Positions 32,919 through 41,948 of a stretch of 64,000 bases of DNA are shown here, in pieces; within the stretch, counting starts at the first letter, position 1, and every line of letters begins with the position of its first letter. The position numbers were made by a program, and so were the translations under genes. Below the pieces are notes generated by a model. That model had not been told where the DNA came from. It was given only the letters and a program-made list of their open reading frames with translations, and searched no databases. This DNA is from Bacillota bacterium (GTDB taxonomy: Bacteria > Bacillota > Clostridia > Christensenellales > CAG-314), in the NCBI GenBank assembly GCA_023458375.1, contig JAEWZT010000001.1, positions 124,001 to 188,000 on the forward strand. The letters run 5' to 3'.

Positions 32919-33264
32919 TTTTTATCTCCATCAGAATTTTGGTAATTCTGTCTTGGTTTTCCATTCTGTTGTCAAGCTCAAAAACCAATTGGGGAACGGC
33001 GTGTATGTTCATGCTTTTAAGCAAACTGCCGCGCACAAATCCGCCGCTTTGCTTTATTGCTTCAAATGTTTTTTGCGCCCTTACGCTGTCGGTAGAAAAA
33101 ATGCTTATATAGACCTTTGCAAGGGTTAAGTCCCTGTCGCAAGATACTTCCGTCACAGAAAACATTTCCGTTAAATTTGGATTTTTTACCCTTTGGGAAA
33201 GTATTTCGTAAATATTCTTTTTTAGCTGACTGTTAAGTCTGTCAACCCTGTTGTTTGAAGGCAT
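32893..33264 (-). CDS. rbfA: Ribosome-binding factor A
   Basis: A KH-fold 30S maturation factor of 123 residues. The motifs NRVDRLNSQLKKNIYEILSQ, VTEVSCDRDLTLAKVYISIF and PQLVFELDNRMENQDRI identify it. It begins 34 bases after infB and overlaps nrnA. Confidence 0.93.
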   Translation of the reverse strand: MPSNNRVDRLNSQLKKNIYEILSQRVKNPNLTEMFSVTEVSCDRDLTLAKVYISIFSTDSVRAQKTFEAIKQSGGFVRGSLLKSMNIHAVPQLVFELDNRMENQDRITKILMEIKSENQSSDS

Positions 33265-33298
33265 TTGTTTTTCCTCCCACTTTTTTCCGTTTTAAAAA

Positions 33299-36121
33299 CT
33301 AGCGCTGAATTTCTTCCATTACATAAGATTCAAATATATCGTCAACTTTAATATCGTTGTAGTTGCTCAAAGATATACCGCATTCGTAGCCTTGGTTGAC
33401 TTCTTTTACGTCGTCCTTAAAGCGTCTGAGCGCTAAAAGCGTGCCGTCATGAATCAAAACGTCATTGCGGTAAACGCGAATTTTACCGTTTCTTGTAACT
33501 TTTCCGCTTTGAACATAACAGCCTGCAATTGTGCCTACGCTGCTGACTTTAAAGATTTCGCGAACAAGTATCTGAGCGGTAATGACTTCCTTATATTTGG
33601 GCGCAAGCATGCCTTTCATAGCCTTGGTTATGTCTTCTACCGCATCGTAAATGACGCTGTATTGTCTGATATCTACCTTTTCAGAGTCGGCGTTTGCTTT
33701 TGCGGTGCTGTCAGCGCGCACGTTAAAGCCTATTATTATAGCGTTGCTTGCCTTTGCGAGCATTACATCCGTTTCGTTGATTGCGCCTACGCCGCCGTGA
33801 ATGGGCATAACGGTGACTTCTTCGTTGCTTATTTTACTTAGCGCCAATTTAACCGCGTCAAGGCTGCCCTGAACGTCGGTTTTGATAATTAAGTTAAGCA
33901 CCTTCATGTTGCCCTCTTTAATTTTTCCGAACAAATCGTCAAGGGTAACGGTGGAAGATATTTTCGCGCTTTCAATTTTTTCTTTGGTTTTGCGCTCTTC
34001 GGCGACTTTGCGCACTAATTTTTCATCTGCGACATACATAAAGTCACCAGCGTTGGGAACGTCTGAAAAGCCTATAATCTCAACGGGGCAGGAAGGCAGG
34101 GCGCATTTGATTTTTTTGCCCTTGTCGTCAAACATGGCGCGAATTTTACCTGTCGCCGTGCCGGCTATGACGCTGTCACCCACATAAAGAGTGCCGTTGC
34201 TTACTAAAATAGTGGCTACGGGACCCCTGCCCTTGTCAAGTTCCGCTTCAATAACAGTTCCTGTCGCCTTTTTGGCGGGATTTGCCTTTAAGTCTTTTAC
34301 TTCGGCAACTGTTAGTATCGCTTCTAACAGTTCATCTATACCTTTGCCCGATTTAGCGGACAAAGGCACCATGATAGTGTCTCCGCCCCATTCTTCCGAC
34401 ACTAGACCCTGTTCGGCAAGTTGCTGCTTTACTTTATCGGGGTTAGCTTCGGGTTTGTCCATTTTATTTACGGCAACGACAATGCTTACTCCCGCAGCCT
34501 TAGCGTGGGAAATAGCTTCTATCGTCTGCGGCATTACGCCGTCGTCTGCGGCAACAACAATTATCGCCACGTCGGTAATCTTAGCGCCGCGCGCGCGCAT
34601 TTTTGTAAAGGCGGCGTGCCCGGGGGTATCAATAAAGGTTATCTGTTCCCCTTTAATGGTAACGGTGTAAGCGCCTATATGCTGCGTTATACCCCCCGCT
34701 TCGGAAGATGTAACGTGTGTCTTTCTGATTGCGTCAAGCAATGAAGTTTTACCGTGGTCAACGTGCCCCATTACGGTAACGATAGGCGGACGTTTTTCCG
34801 TATCAGGAGCGTCGTCAATGGCTTCAGCTGTAATCATTACTTCCTCTGCGGTTTTTTCTATTTTTAATTCAAGCTCCACGCCGAAATTGCTTGCCACAAA
34901 AGCGGCGTATTCAAAATCAACAGAATCGTTTATGGTCTTAAAAATACCTTCTTTAAACAGTTCTTTTATTATTTCCGCCGCAGTTTTACCTATTCTCTCG
35001 CTTAATACCTTTATGGGCACTTCCTGTGTGCTTACAACGGCTTTCTCAATTCTTTTGATAGTTTGTAATGGCATTGCCGCCGTTCCCTTCTTTGAACGGG
35101 GGCGCGAACGGACTACGCGGTCTTCTTCGCCTTCCGCGGTGTAAGTGCGGGTAATCAAACTCTTTTTGCCCGCCGCCTTGGCTTCTTCGGGTTTTTCGTG
35201 CGTTTTCTTTTTATTTCCGAAACTCTTGCCCTCTTTGGCTATGGGCGGTGGCGTTGCGACGGGTGCGTTTGGGGCGCCAAAGGGTTTTCTGGGCGCATAA
35301 GGAGGCTTGCTTCCCTGCTGAACACCTTGCCTTGCGTCTGTTCTGTTAAAGGGTGGCCTACCTTGCTGTGCGGCATTCCCCTGACCCTGAGGACGAGCGG
35401 TATTTGCCCCTCTTTGGAAAGGACGCTGAACCCCATCCGCCGCACTGCGCGTAGCCGCGCCCTGTCTAGCGAAAGGAGGAGCTTGCGGCTCTAAGAACCG
35501 TCTTACTTTTACGTTTCCTTTTTCGTCGGTATAAGTATTGCTTACGCTCTTTGCCGCCGTTTGGGAAGACGCAGCAGTTGTTTTAGGCGCGCTTTCAGTC
35601 TTTTGCTGTATAGGAGGTTTCGTCTGATGCTTTTCCGAAGGCTTTTTCTGTCCTTCCGCTTGCTGTTGACGGGTTTTTTCGGCAAAGCGCGGTTTTTCGT
35701 TTTGTGAAACAGCGGCTTCGCGCGCTTCTTTTAAAACTCCCTTACTTTCAACAGGCTTAATCTCGGCTTGCTGCGGCGCGGCCTCCTGTTGAACAGGCTC
35801 CGCCTTTATTTCAGCTTCTTTTGGAGACTCTTGTTCCTTTATAACGACGGCTTCCTCTTTTTGCCCTGCACTTTCCGTCTCGCTGTATTGGTCGGCTTTT
35901 AAGGGCGCGATTAAGGCTTCCTCTTTTTGCTTAATTAAGAGGCGCTCGCTTTCCTCAAACTGGGACTTTTTCATCATTAATTGCCGCTCAATTTCGTCTA
36001 TCTGCTTGTAACAGGACAACAAAGCCGTCGCCGTTGCCCTCCCCTTTTGCAAGGTATAACCGCGCACGTTTTTCAAGCTGTCAAAACTAATAGCTTCGGT
36101 ATTCTTGTTTTCTGCCGTCAA
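33299..36121 (-). CDS. infB: Translation initiation factor IF-2
   Basis: The GTPase that places initiator tRNA on the ribosome. Its 940 residues include a long low-complexity N-terminal region (about 60-350) rich in Q, P, A, K and E. Residues 360-415 form an IF2_N domain. The G domain reads VTVMGHVDHGKTSLLDAI, FIDTPGHAAFTKMRARGA and NKMDKP, and domains II-IV follow. The start is a TTG at 36121 with GGAGG nine bases upstream. It belongs to the rimP-nusA-rnpM-infB operon. Confidence 0.96.
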   Translation of the reverse strand: MTAENKNTEAISFDSLKNVRGYTLQKGRATATALLSCYKQIDEIERQLMMKKSQFEESERLLIKQKEEALIAPLKADQYSETESAGQKEEAVVIKEQESPKEAEIKAEPVQQEAAPQQAEIKPVESKGVLKEAREAAVSQNEKPRFAEKTRQQQAEGQKKPSEKHQTKPPIQQKTESAPKTTAASSQTAAKSVSNTYTDEKGNVKVRRFLEPQAPPFARQGAATRSAADGVQRPFQRGANTARPQGQGNAAQQGRPPFNRTDARQGVQQGSKPPYAPRKPFGAPNAPVATPPPIAKEGKSFGNKKKTHEKPEEAKAAGKKSLITRTYTAEGEEDRVVRSRPRSKKGTAAMPLQTIKRIEKAVVSTQEVPIKVLSERIGKTAAEIIKELFKEGIFKTINDSVDFEYAAFVASNFGVELELKIEKTAEEVMITAEAIDDAPDTEKRPPIVTVMGHVDHGKTSLLDAIRKTHVTSSEAGGITQHIGAYTVTIKGEQITFIDTPGHAAFTKMRARGAKITDVAIIVVAADDGVMPQTIEAISHAKAAGVSIVVAVNKMDKPEANPDKVKQQLAEQGLVSEEWGGDTIMVPLSAKSGKGIDELLEAILTVAEVKDLKANPAKKATGTVIEAELDKGRGPVATILVSNGTLYVGDSVIAGTATGKIRAMFDDKGKKIKCALPSCPVEIIGFSDVPNAGDFMYVADEKLVRKVAEERKTKEKIESAKISSTVTLDDLFGKIKEGNMKVLNLIIKTDVQGSLDAVKLALSKISNEEVTVMPIHGGVGAINETDVMLAKASNAIIIGFNVRADSTAKANADSEKVDIRQYSVIYDAVEDITKAMKGMLAPKYKEVITAQILVREIFKVSSVGTIAGCYVQSGKVTRNGKIRVYRNDVLIHDGTLLALRRFKDDVKEVNQGYECGISLSNYNDIKVDDIFESYVMEEIQR

Positions 36122-36140
36122 ATTTCCTTTCCTCCAAATA

Positions 36141-36413
36141 CTACTGCTGCTTTAAATGTCTTTGTATGTCTTCAATAACTTTTTCGTCAATTTTACTTTC
36201 AAGGTGGCGCGACAGCGTATTGCTTTTTAAGCATTTTTCAAAGCACTTGACAGATGAACAGATATACGCTCCTCTTCCGTTAAGCTTGCCGCTTTCGTCA
36301 ACGACCACTTCGCCGCTCTCTTTGCGCACAATTCTTATAAGTTCTCTTTTAGCAAACATTTGTTTGCACCCTACGCACATGCGCATGGGAATTTTTTTAA
36401 TCGTTGCCGCCAA
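36141..36413 (-). CDS. rnpM: YlxR family RNA-binding protein (RnpM)
   Basis: A 90-residue basic protein with the YlxR signature MRMCVGCKQMFAKRELIRIVR and NGRGAYICSSVKCFEKCLK. YlxR proteins bind RNA and have been reported to modulate RNase P. A YlxQ/L7Ae-like gene often follows in this operon; it is absent here, where infB follows 19 bases later. Confidence 0.92.
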   Translation of the reverse strand: MAATIKKIPMRMCVGCKQMFAKRELIRIVRKESGEVVVDESGKLNGRGAYICSSVKCFEKCLKSNTLSRHLESKIDEKVIEDIQRHLKQQ

Positions 36414-36429
36414 AAGCGTAAAATCTCCG

Positions 36430-37617
36430 TTATTGGTTTACTTCTTCGTTGCCGCAAGGGGTATCGCCGCCGTTATCGTTATAGTTTTCGTCATCGCTGT
36501 GTTGGGCTTGTTCTTCATGGTTTTCGGCGGCATTTTCTTCCGTTTCGGTGTCAAACAGACCGCTTGCAAGCGCCGTGGAATAGGACTTGACGTCTATCTT
36601 CCACCCCGTAAGCCTTGCGGCTAAACGCGCGTTTTGCCCGTCTTTGCCTATCGCCAAGGACAGTTTGTCGTCGGGAACTATAACCTTTGCTTCCCTGTTT
36701 GTCTCGTCCGCCTGCACCATTAAAACTTTGGCGGGGGAAAGAGCGCGCGCGATAAAGTCAATAATATCTTCGCTCCAAGGAATTATATCTATTTTTTCGC
36801 CGTTAATTTCGTTCACAATAGCGTTTACTCTTACGCCGCGGTTGCCTACGCATGCACCTACGGCGTCAATTTCCTGTTCAGTGCCGAAAACCGCCATTTT
36901 AGTGCGGAAACCCGCCTCTCTTACAATACCTTTTATTACGACCAGTCCGCTTCTTATTTCGGGCACTTCGTTTTCAAAAAGGCGCTTAATAAAGCCGAAA
37001 CTGGCGCGCGAAAGCATTACCTGCGTGCCCTTAGCGCCTTCTTTAACCTTTTTTACCAAAACCTTAATTCTGTCGCCCGTAACAAACCTTTCGCCGGGGA
37101 TTTGGTCGGAAAGAAGCAGCACGCCCTCCATTTGGTTTTTGCCTATTTCAACATAAATTGTTCCGTCTTCTTTAACGCGGGAAACTATGCCGACCAAAAG
37201 TTCGTTTTCCTTTTCAATAAACTGATTATAGGTAATATCTCTTTCCGCTTGCTGTAACTTGTTCATTATGGTATTTTTCGCAGTCTGAACGGCTATTCTT
37301 CCAAAATCCTTATTGGGACTTATTTCTGTATATACGTTTTCACCTAATTTGTAGCTCTTTTTTATTTTTCTTGCTTCTTCAAGCGTCATTTCCTTATCGG
37401 GATTTTCTACCTCTTCAACTATCGTCTTATAAATATAATATTTTACCGTTTCTTTTTCCGGCATAGGTTTAACTAAAATGTTAATGTCGCCGTAAGTCTT
37501 TTTGCATGCCGATTCAAGCGCCGACGTCAGTGCCGACAAAAAAACCTCTTGGTCAATGCCTCTTTCTTTTTGAAGCGCCTCTAACGCCTCAAAGAAATTG
37601 ACTTTTTCTCTGCTCAT
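36430..37617 (-). CDS. nusA: Transcription termination/antitermination factor NusA
   Basis: An RNA polymerase-associated protein of 395 residues. The N-terminal polymerase-binding domain covers about 1-130. An S1 domain (about 135-200) and two KH domains (about 230-345, with GACVGNRGVRVNAIVNEINGEKIDIIPW and LAIGKDGQNARLAARLTGWKIDV) follow. After residue 350 comes an acidic, low-complexity tail. It is the second gene after rimP. Confidence 0.95.
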   Translation of the reverse strand: MSREKVNFFEALEALQKERGIDQEVFLSALTSALESACKKTYGDINILVKPMPEKETVKYYIYKTIVEEVENPDKEMTLEEARKIKKSYKLGENVYTEISPNKDFGRIAVQTAKNTIMNKLQQAERDITYNQFIEKENELLVGIVSRVKEDGTIYVEIGKNQMEGVLLLSDQIPGERFVTGDRIKVLVKKVKEGAKGTQVMLSRASFGFIKRLFENEVPEIRSGLVVIKGIVREAGFRTKMAVFGTEQEIDAVGACVGNRGVRVNAIVNEINGEKIDIIPWSEDIIDFIARALSPAKVLMVQADETNREAKVIVPDDKLSLAIGKDGQNARLAARLTGWKIDVKSYSTALASGLFDTETEENAAENHEEQAQHSDDENYNDNGGDTPCGNEEVNQ

Positions 37618-37635
37618 AATATATCCTCCAATTAC

Positions 37636-38097
37636 TTAAAACTTAACGAACGGCTCAATTTTCGCCGTTTTCTCCCTTTCAAAGGAAAGTTCCTCTCTGC
37701 CGCACAAAACTGTTACGCTTTTTTCGTCATATGACTTTAATATGCCTTTAAACTCTTTTTTGCCGCCTTTTAAAGGGGCGTAAAGCTTGATAACAATGTC
37801 TTTGCCCATATATTTATTAAAATCGTATTCCGTCGTAAGCGGTCTGTCAAGCCCCATAGAGGACACGTCAAGCATATAGGGCATATTGTTTGTGGGGTCG
37901 GCTTGGTCTAAGGGCGCGTCAATTAAGCGTGAGAGCGCTTCGCAGTCGGTGATGTTTATGCCCCCCTCTTTGTCAATTACCACAGTCAAGTGATAACCGT
38001 CAAAGCGCTTTTCATATTTTACTTCAACGACATAAAGACCCAAACTGTCCGCAAAGGGTTTTACAATGTCATAGGCGGCTTGACTAATCTTACTCAA
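37636..38097 (-). CDS. rimP: Ribosome maturation factor RimP
   Basis: A 153-residue 30S assembly factor. Family motifs are FDGYHLTVVIDKEGGINITDCEALSR and YMLDVSSMGLDRPLTTEYDFNKYMGKDI; the usual ending EVSSPGLDRPL appears here as DVSSMGLDRPL. It opens the rimP-nusA-infB run after an 88-base gap containing a hairpin. Confidence 0.92.
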   Translation of the reverse strand: MSKISQAAYDIVKPFADSLGLYVVEVKYEKRFDGYHLTVVIDKEGGINITDCEALSRLIDAPLDQADPTNNMPYMLDVSSMGLDRPLTTEYDFNKYMGKDIVIKLYAPLKGGKKEFKGILKSYDEKSVTVLCGREELSFEREKTAKIEPFVKF

Positions 38098-38121
38098 TGA
38101 AATTTACCTCTACAATAATTA

Positions 38122-38145
38122 GAGAGCGGACAGGTGTCCACTCTC
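38122..38145 (-). promoter_or_regulatory. Hairpin in the rimP leader
   Basis: GAGAG and CTCTC flank GGACA/TGTCC (about ten pairs) in the gap between the polC-like gene and rimP. The following T run is weak, so it is not a plain terminator. A similar GC-rich stem stands before rimP in many Firmicutes and may act as an attenuator or a processing site. Confidence 0.45.
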
Positions 38146-38185
38146 CAAGGTTCTTCAAATATTTTAACACGGCGGTATTAAAAAA

Positions 38186-39745
38186 TCAAGTGTTTTGGAA
38201 TAGATTGTCATAAAGGTGCGCCATGCGCGTAAGCACGCGCGAAAGAGCTAAACTTTCGTTTTCCGAAGCAGAGGACATAATTTTAATATTCAGCTTTTCA
38301 GCAACTTTTAAAGCGGAATAATCGGAAAGTCTTTGACCCTTATATTCTCCCTGCGAAAAAAAATTTTTTGCCAAAACTTCAAAATCAAAAACGATGTTTG
38401 AAAAGAAGTATTTAGCGGCGTTGGCGTAATACCTTATAAAGCCCATTGTTATTTCTTCGTTTTGTGTTACTATAACGCAACCGTAACAAAACTTAAACAA
38501 ATCGGGCAAAATGTCAATAATAGGCGGCGCATTTTTTAAGTCGGTCTCATTTATACCGCTGCGCTGCGAAAAATCTTCTTCAAGCACTCTTTCAGGGTTA
38601 ATTAAGCTTTCAAAGCTTTGGTCAAACTCCCCTTTTACAATTTTGACAGCGGAAATTTTAATAATTCTGTCTTGAAAAATTCTTTGCCCCGTAGTTAAAA
38701 CAGTTAAAACCACAATGTCGTGTTCACGCAGGTAGTAAGGAGCGGCGCTTGACTGTTCTTCTAATGCAAGCTGTTTTTCCACCGATATTTTTTTAGGATG
38801 CACTGTAACGTAGCCTAAGGGAACCTCGTTTATGTATTTAGTCTGCTGGCTGTCACCCGCTATTTCGCACCTTGAAATATCAAAAATTTTAAGCTCAATT
38901 TCGCCGCTGTAAGAACTTCTCTGCGCGCTTGCCGAAACAATTATTTCATCTCCCACCGCCAGCGCGTCAAATTTTTTCAGCACGTCTTTTTTGGCAAAAA
39001 GCACCGCGGAGATAGTTGCGGTTTTGTCGGAAATGCTAAGCTTGCATATCGTTGAAGTAATTTTATCGGAAAGCACAATTTTTTTGCTGGTAATCTTGCC
39101 CGCTACGGTGCATCTTTGCATCGGCTCGGTAATATCGGAAATATACCTTGCGCGGGCGGTTACTTCTTTGCCTATGTAAGCCTCAATATTTTTTACGTCG
39201 GTAAAGCGTTTGGGGCGGCTTAACTCCCTGCTTTGTTGAAGCTGCTGGTATTGCTGAATCTTTAACTTTAATTGCTCTCTGTCCTGCTTTAAGGGAAAAC
39301 TTTTAGTATAACACTTAACCCCTATACCGCTTATGCTGTCAAAATACCTTTCTAATTCCTCTAAAAAGCCCATATCCTGAACAATTTTTTCCGTAAGGCT
39401 GTCCATTTCAAAGATTACCTCAAAATCTTTTTCCCGCTGGGTAACATTGAAGTCTTTTATACGTTTTGTCAAAGACAGGTGATTTGTCTTTATAAACCTG
39501 TCAACGGCGTTTTTAATAAATGTCGTTGACAAAGTATCTTTTTCAAAGCTTACGCTTACGGAAAAATAATTCCCCGCATAACGGGCGCAAAGCTGCCTTA
39601 TATTTTCTTCCTGCCCTTGCGTTAGCGGTTTAATGGAAACAAACAAAAAATCTACCGTCCGCCGTCTGTCGCTTACGGCGGTTTTTCTTAGCCTTAACTC
39701 CGTTGTCCCCTCAATATGGGTTTTAATATAATCTATAAGTTGCAT
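38186..39745 (-). CDS. PolC-like protein lacking the polymerase domain
   Basis: An intact 519-residue frame in the position normally held by polC, between ispG and rimP. Residues 1-180 resemble the PolC N-terminal region. Residues about 188-293 form an OB fold. About 340-515 align with the 3'-5' exonuclease: VVLTVLTTG for VVFDVETTG, VTQNEEITMGF for VAHNASFDMGF, and ASENESLALS for HRAIYDTEATA. The catalytic residues are thus T348, L350, Q428, T433, S492 and E497 in place of D, E, H, D, H and D. Only a PHP vestige (YVTVHPKKIS) remains, and the polymerase is absent. The ATG overlaps the ispG end by 13 bases. Its function is unknown; DNA binding or assembly is possible, catalysis unlikely. Confidence 0.8.
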   Translation of the reverse strand: MQLIDYIKTHIEGTTELRLRKTAVSDRRRTVDFLFVSIKPLTQGQEENIRQLCARYAGNYFSVSVSFEKDTLSTTFIKNAVDRFIKTNHLSLTKRIKDFNVTQREKDFEVIFEMDSLTEKIVQDMGFLEELERYFDSISGIGVKCYTKSFPLKQDREQLKLKIQQYQQLQQSRELSRPKRFTDVKNIEAYIGKEVTARARYISDITEPMQRCTVAGKITSKKIVLSDKITSTICKLSISDKTATISAVLFAKKDVLKKFDALAVGDEIIVSASAQRSSYSGEIELKIFDISRCEIAGDSQQTKYINEVPLGYVTVHPKKISVEKQLALEEQSSAAPYYLREHDIVVLTVLTTGQRIFQDRIIKISAVKIVKGEFDQSFESLINPERVLEEDFSQRSGINETDLKNAPPIIDILPDLFKFCYGCVIVTQNEEITMGFIRYYANAAKYFFSNIVFDFEVLAKNFFSQGEYKGQRLSDYSALKVAEKLNIKIMSSASENESLALSRVLTRMAHLYDNLFQNT

Positions 39746-40794
39746 AACCCATCAATTTCTTTAAGAAACAGCTCAACGGCGTTTTCTTTTTCTACCGTTT
39801 TGTAAATCATACCCTTTTTGAAAAAGGATATTTTATTGTTGCCCTGCCCCGCCATACCTATATCCGCGTCGGCGCATTCGCCGGGACCGTTGACTTCGCA
39901 GCCCATTACGGCGACGGTAAGCGGCTCGTCAATTAAAAGACAGTGCTCATAAACGGCTTTTGCCATTGCTTCAAGGTCTATTTGGCATCTGCCGCATTTA
40001 GGGCAGGAAATAAAGCGGACGCCTTCTTTTACAAGCCCGCATTCCTTTAAAATCGCGCGGGCGGCAATAACTTCCTCTACGGGGTCGGCGGTAAGGGAAA
40101 CCCTTACGGTATCACCGATACCCTTTGAAAAAAGCCGGTAAAGCGCTATCGCGTTGCGCGCAATTCCTTGGTGTATCAGCCCCGCTTCGGTAAGTCCGAT
40201 ATGAAGCGGATAGCAAAACCTTTGGGACAGCGCCTCGTTTATAGCTACGGTATCGTCAACGCTGGTGCTTTTTGCCGACAATATAATCTTTTCAAAGCCC
40301 CTTTTTTCAAATAAGTCTACATAATTTACTACGCTTTGCAAAAGCGCTTGACGCTTGTCCTTATATTCTTCCATTAGCGCTTTGTCAACGCTTCCGCTGT
40401 TTACGCCTATGCGTATGGCGGCGCCCTGCAATTTTGCGCAGTCAATGATATAATTCAATTTTTTAACGGGAAAATTGCCGGGGTTGATTCTTATTTTTGC
40501 TACGCCGTTTTCCATTGCCTTTACGGCAAAGTTTGCGTTAAAATGAATATCCGCTACCAAAGGCAAAGGGCTTTTTTGCACCAATTCGCCAAGCGCAAGC
40601 GCATCAGCGTTATCAAATACAGAAAGGCGCGCTATGTCGCATTTTACTTCTTTAAGCCTTTTTACCTGCGCCAAAACTTCCTCTTTAAAGGAAGTTTTTA
40701 TGTTGCACATAGATTGAAGGGCGACTCTGTTTTTTCCCCCAATCACAACGCCGCCTATATCAACCTCTTTGGTGTTTTTTCTTTCTAAAACCAT
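39733..40794 (-). CDS. ispG: 4-hydroxy-3-methylbut-2-enyl diphosphate synthase
   Basis: An iron-sulfur enzyme of the MEP pathway that reduces MEcPP to HMBPP. Its 353 residues contain the TIM-barrel core (VALQSMCNIKT, PLVADIHFN, RINPGNF). The C-terminal [4Fe-4S] cysteines lie in SCPKCGRC and VMGCEVNGPGECADADIG. It overlaps rseP by ten bases and the polC-like gene by 13. The dxr-rseP-ispG order is conserved. Confidence 0.95.
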   Translation of the reverse strand: MVLERKNTKEVDIGGVVIGGKNRVALQSMCNIKTSFKEEVLAQVKRLKEVKCDIARLSVFDNADALALGELVQKSPLPLVADIHFNANFAVKAMENGVAKIRINPGNFPVKKLNYIIDCAKLQGAAIRIGVNSGSVDKALMEEYKDKRQALLQSVVNYVDLFEKRGFEKIILSAKSTSVDDTVAINEALSQRFCYPLHIGLTEAGLIHQGIARNAIALYRLFSKGIGDTVRVSLTADPVEEVIAARAILKECGLVKEGVRFISCPKCGRCQIDLEAMAKAVYEHCLLIDEPLTVAVMGCEVNGPGECADADIGMAGQGNNKISFFKKGMIYKTVEKENAVELFLKEIDGLCNL

Positions 40795-41948
40795 CTTAAC
40801 ACGTCTACAAGTATTGCAAAGCCTAACAGAAGAACAATGCCCACCATATGGATAATTGACTCCACGTTTCTGTTGACAGGCTTGCCCGCAATCATTTCTA
40901 TAAGCACAAACACTACCCTTGAACCGTCCAAAGCGGGCAGGGGCAAAAGGTTAAATACCGCTAAGTTTACTGAAATAAGCACAATCAAAAACAAAACGTT
41001 AGCTAAGCCCGACTGAACTACCTGGCTTGCGATATTTATGGTGGTGATTGGTCCCCCTATTTGGTCAAGCCCCGCGGCGCCAGTTAAAAGCCTACCTAGT
41101 GTTTTAATTACCAAAGTGCCCGTTTCAAAACAATAGCCGAAAGATTTGCCTATTGAAGGGAAAAAGTCTGTTTTAACCCGTGCGGCGGTATAGTTGCGCG
41201 TTATCCCCCAGCCGGTATAAGAAACCGTCCCCTCTTCCGTTTCTGTCTGGAAAACTGCCTTGGTAATACCTTCAAGTACAATAACGTCGCCCTGTTCGCC
41301 GTCTTTTAAGCTGGTTACGCTTACGGCAAGAACGCTGTTGCCGTCGGCGTTTGTTATCCATTTTTTATACTGTTCGTATGGGCGCAAAACCTTTACCGTC
41401 ATAGTGTCACCCGACTTGCTTATAATTTCGCTTAAATCGGAAATCATATATAAATCTTTGCCGTCAACGGACACAAGCACGTCGCCCAACTCAAAAATAC
41501 CGTAATTGGGTGAATTGGTCTCTACTTTTTGCACAGTCATCATATACTCGCCGAAGCCGCTAAAAGCCACAACGGCGATAATTAATGCGGAAATTAAATT
41601 AAAAAGCGCGCCCGCTATAAGCACAATAATGCGTTTATAAGGTTTTTGATTGTTAAAAGCCTGTGCGTTGGGGTTTTCCTCGTCCTCCCCCTCAAAGACA
41701 CATGCGCCCCCTAGCGGAAGCAGCCTTATTGTAAAAAGCTCGTCGCGCTTTATATTTTTTCTTGAAAATATTTTCGGGCCGAAACCAACAGCAAACTCAT
41801 TTATTTTAAACTTGAAAAGTCTTCCTGCGGTATAATGCCCCAGCTCGTGAACGGTGATCATAAAAAGAAAAATAACGATAGCAATTAAAATATTGCCTAT
41901 TTTTGACATTATTTCCCCAAAGGTTGCAAAGCTTAAAATGCTTGTCAT
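40785..41948 (-). CDS. rseP: RIP metalloprotease RseP/RasP, peptidase M50
   Basis: An intramembrane zinc protease with a PDZ domain. It cleaves anti-sigma factors and remnant signal peptides. Its 387 residues show HELGH in TVHELGHYTAGRLF, a PDZ domain (about 145-205, IFELGDVLVSVDGKDL) and the third ligand in NLLPLPALDGSR. Four membrane segments are predicted. An internal ATG (MSKIGNIL) could be an alternative start 13 residues in. It overlaps dxr by four bases. Confidence 0.93.
   Translation of the reverse strand: MTSILSFATFGEIMSKIGNILIAIVIFLFMITVHELGHYTAGRLFKFKINEFAVGFGPKIFSRKNIKRDELFTIRLLPLGGACVFEGEDEENPNAQAFNNQKPYKRIIVLIAGALFNLISALIIAVVAFSGFGEYMMTVQKVETNSPNYGIFELGDVLVSVDGKDLYMISDLSEIISKSGDTMTVKVLRPYEQYKKWITNADGNSVLAVSVTSLKDGEQGDVIVLEGITKAVFQTETEEGTVSYTGWGITRNYTAARVKTDFFPSIGKSFGYCFETGTLVIKTLGRLLTGAAGLDQIGGPITTINIASQVVQSGLANVLFLIVLISVNLAVFNLLPLPALDGSRVVFVLIEMIAGKPVNRNVESIIHMVGIVLLLGFAILVDVLRWF

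Noticed and set aside
38186..39745. The polC-like gene as an ordinary decaying pseudogene
   Set aside because: The 519-codon frame is uninterrupted, coupled to ispG, and ends cleanly without polymerase debris before rimP.
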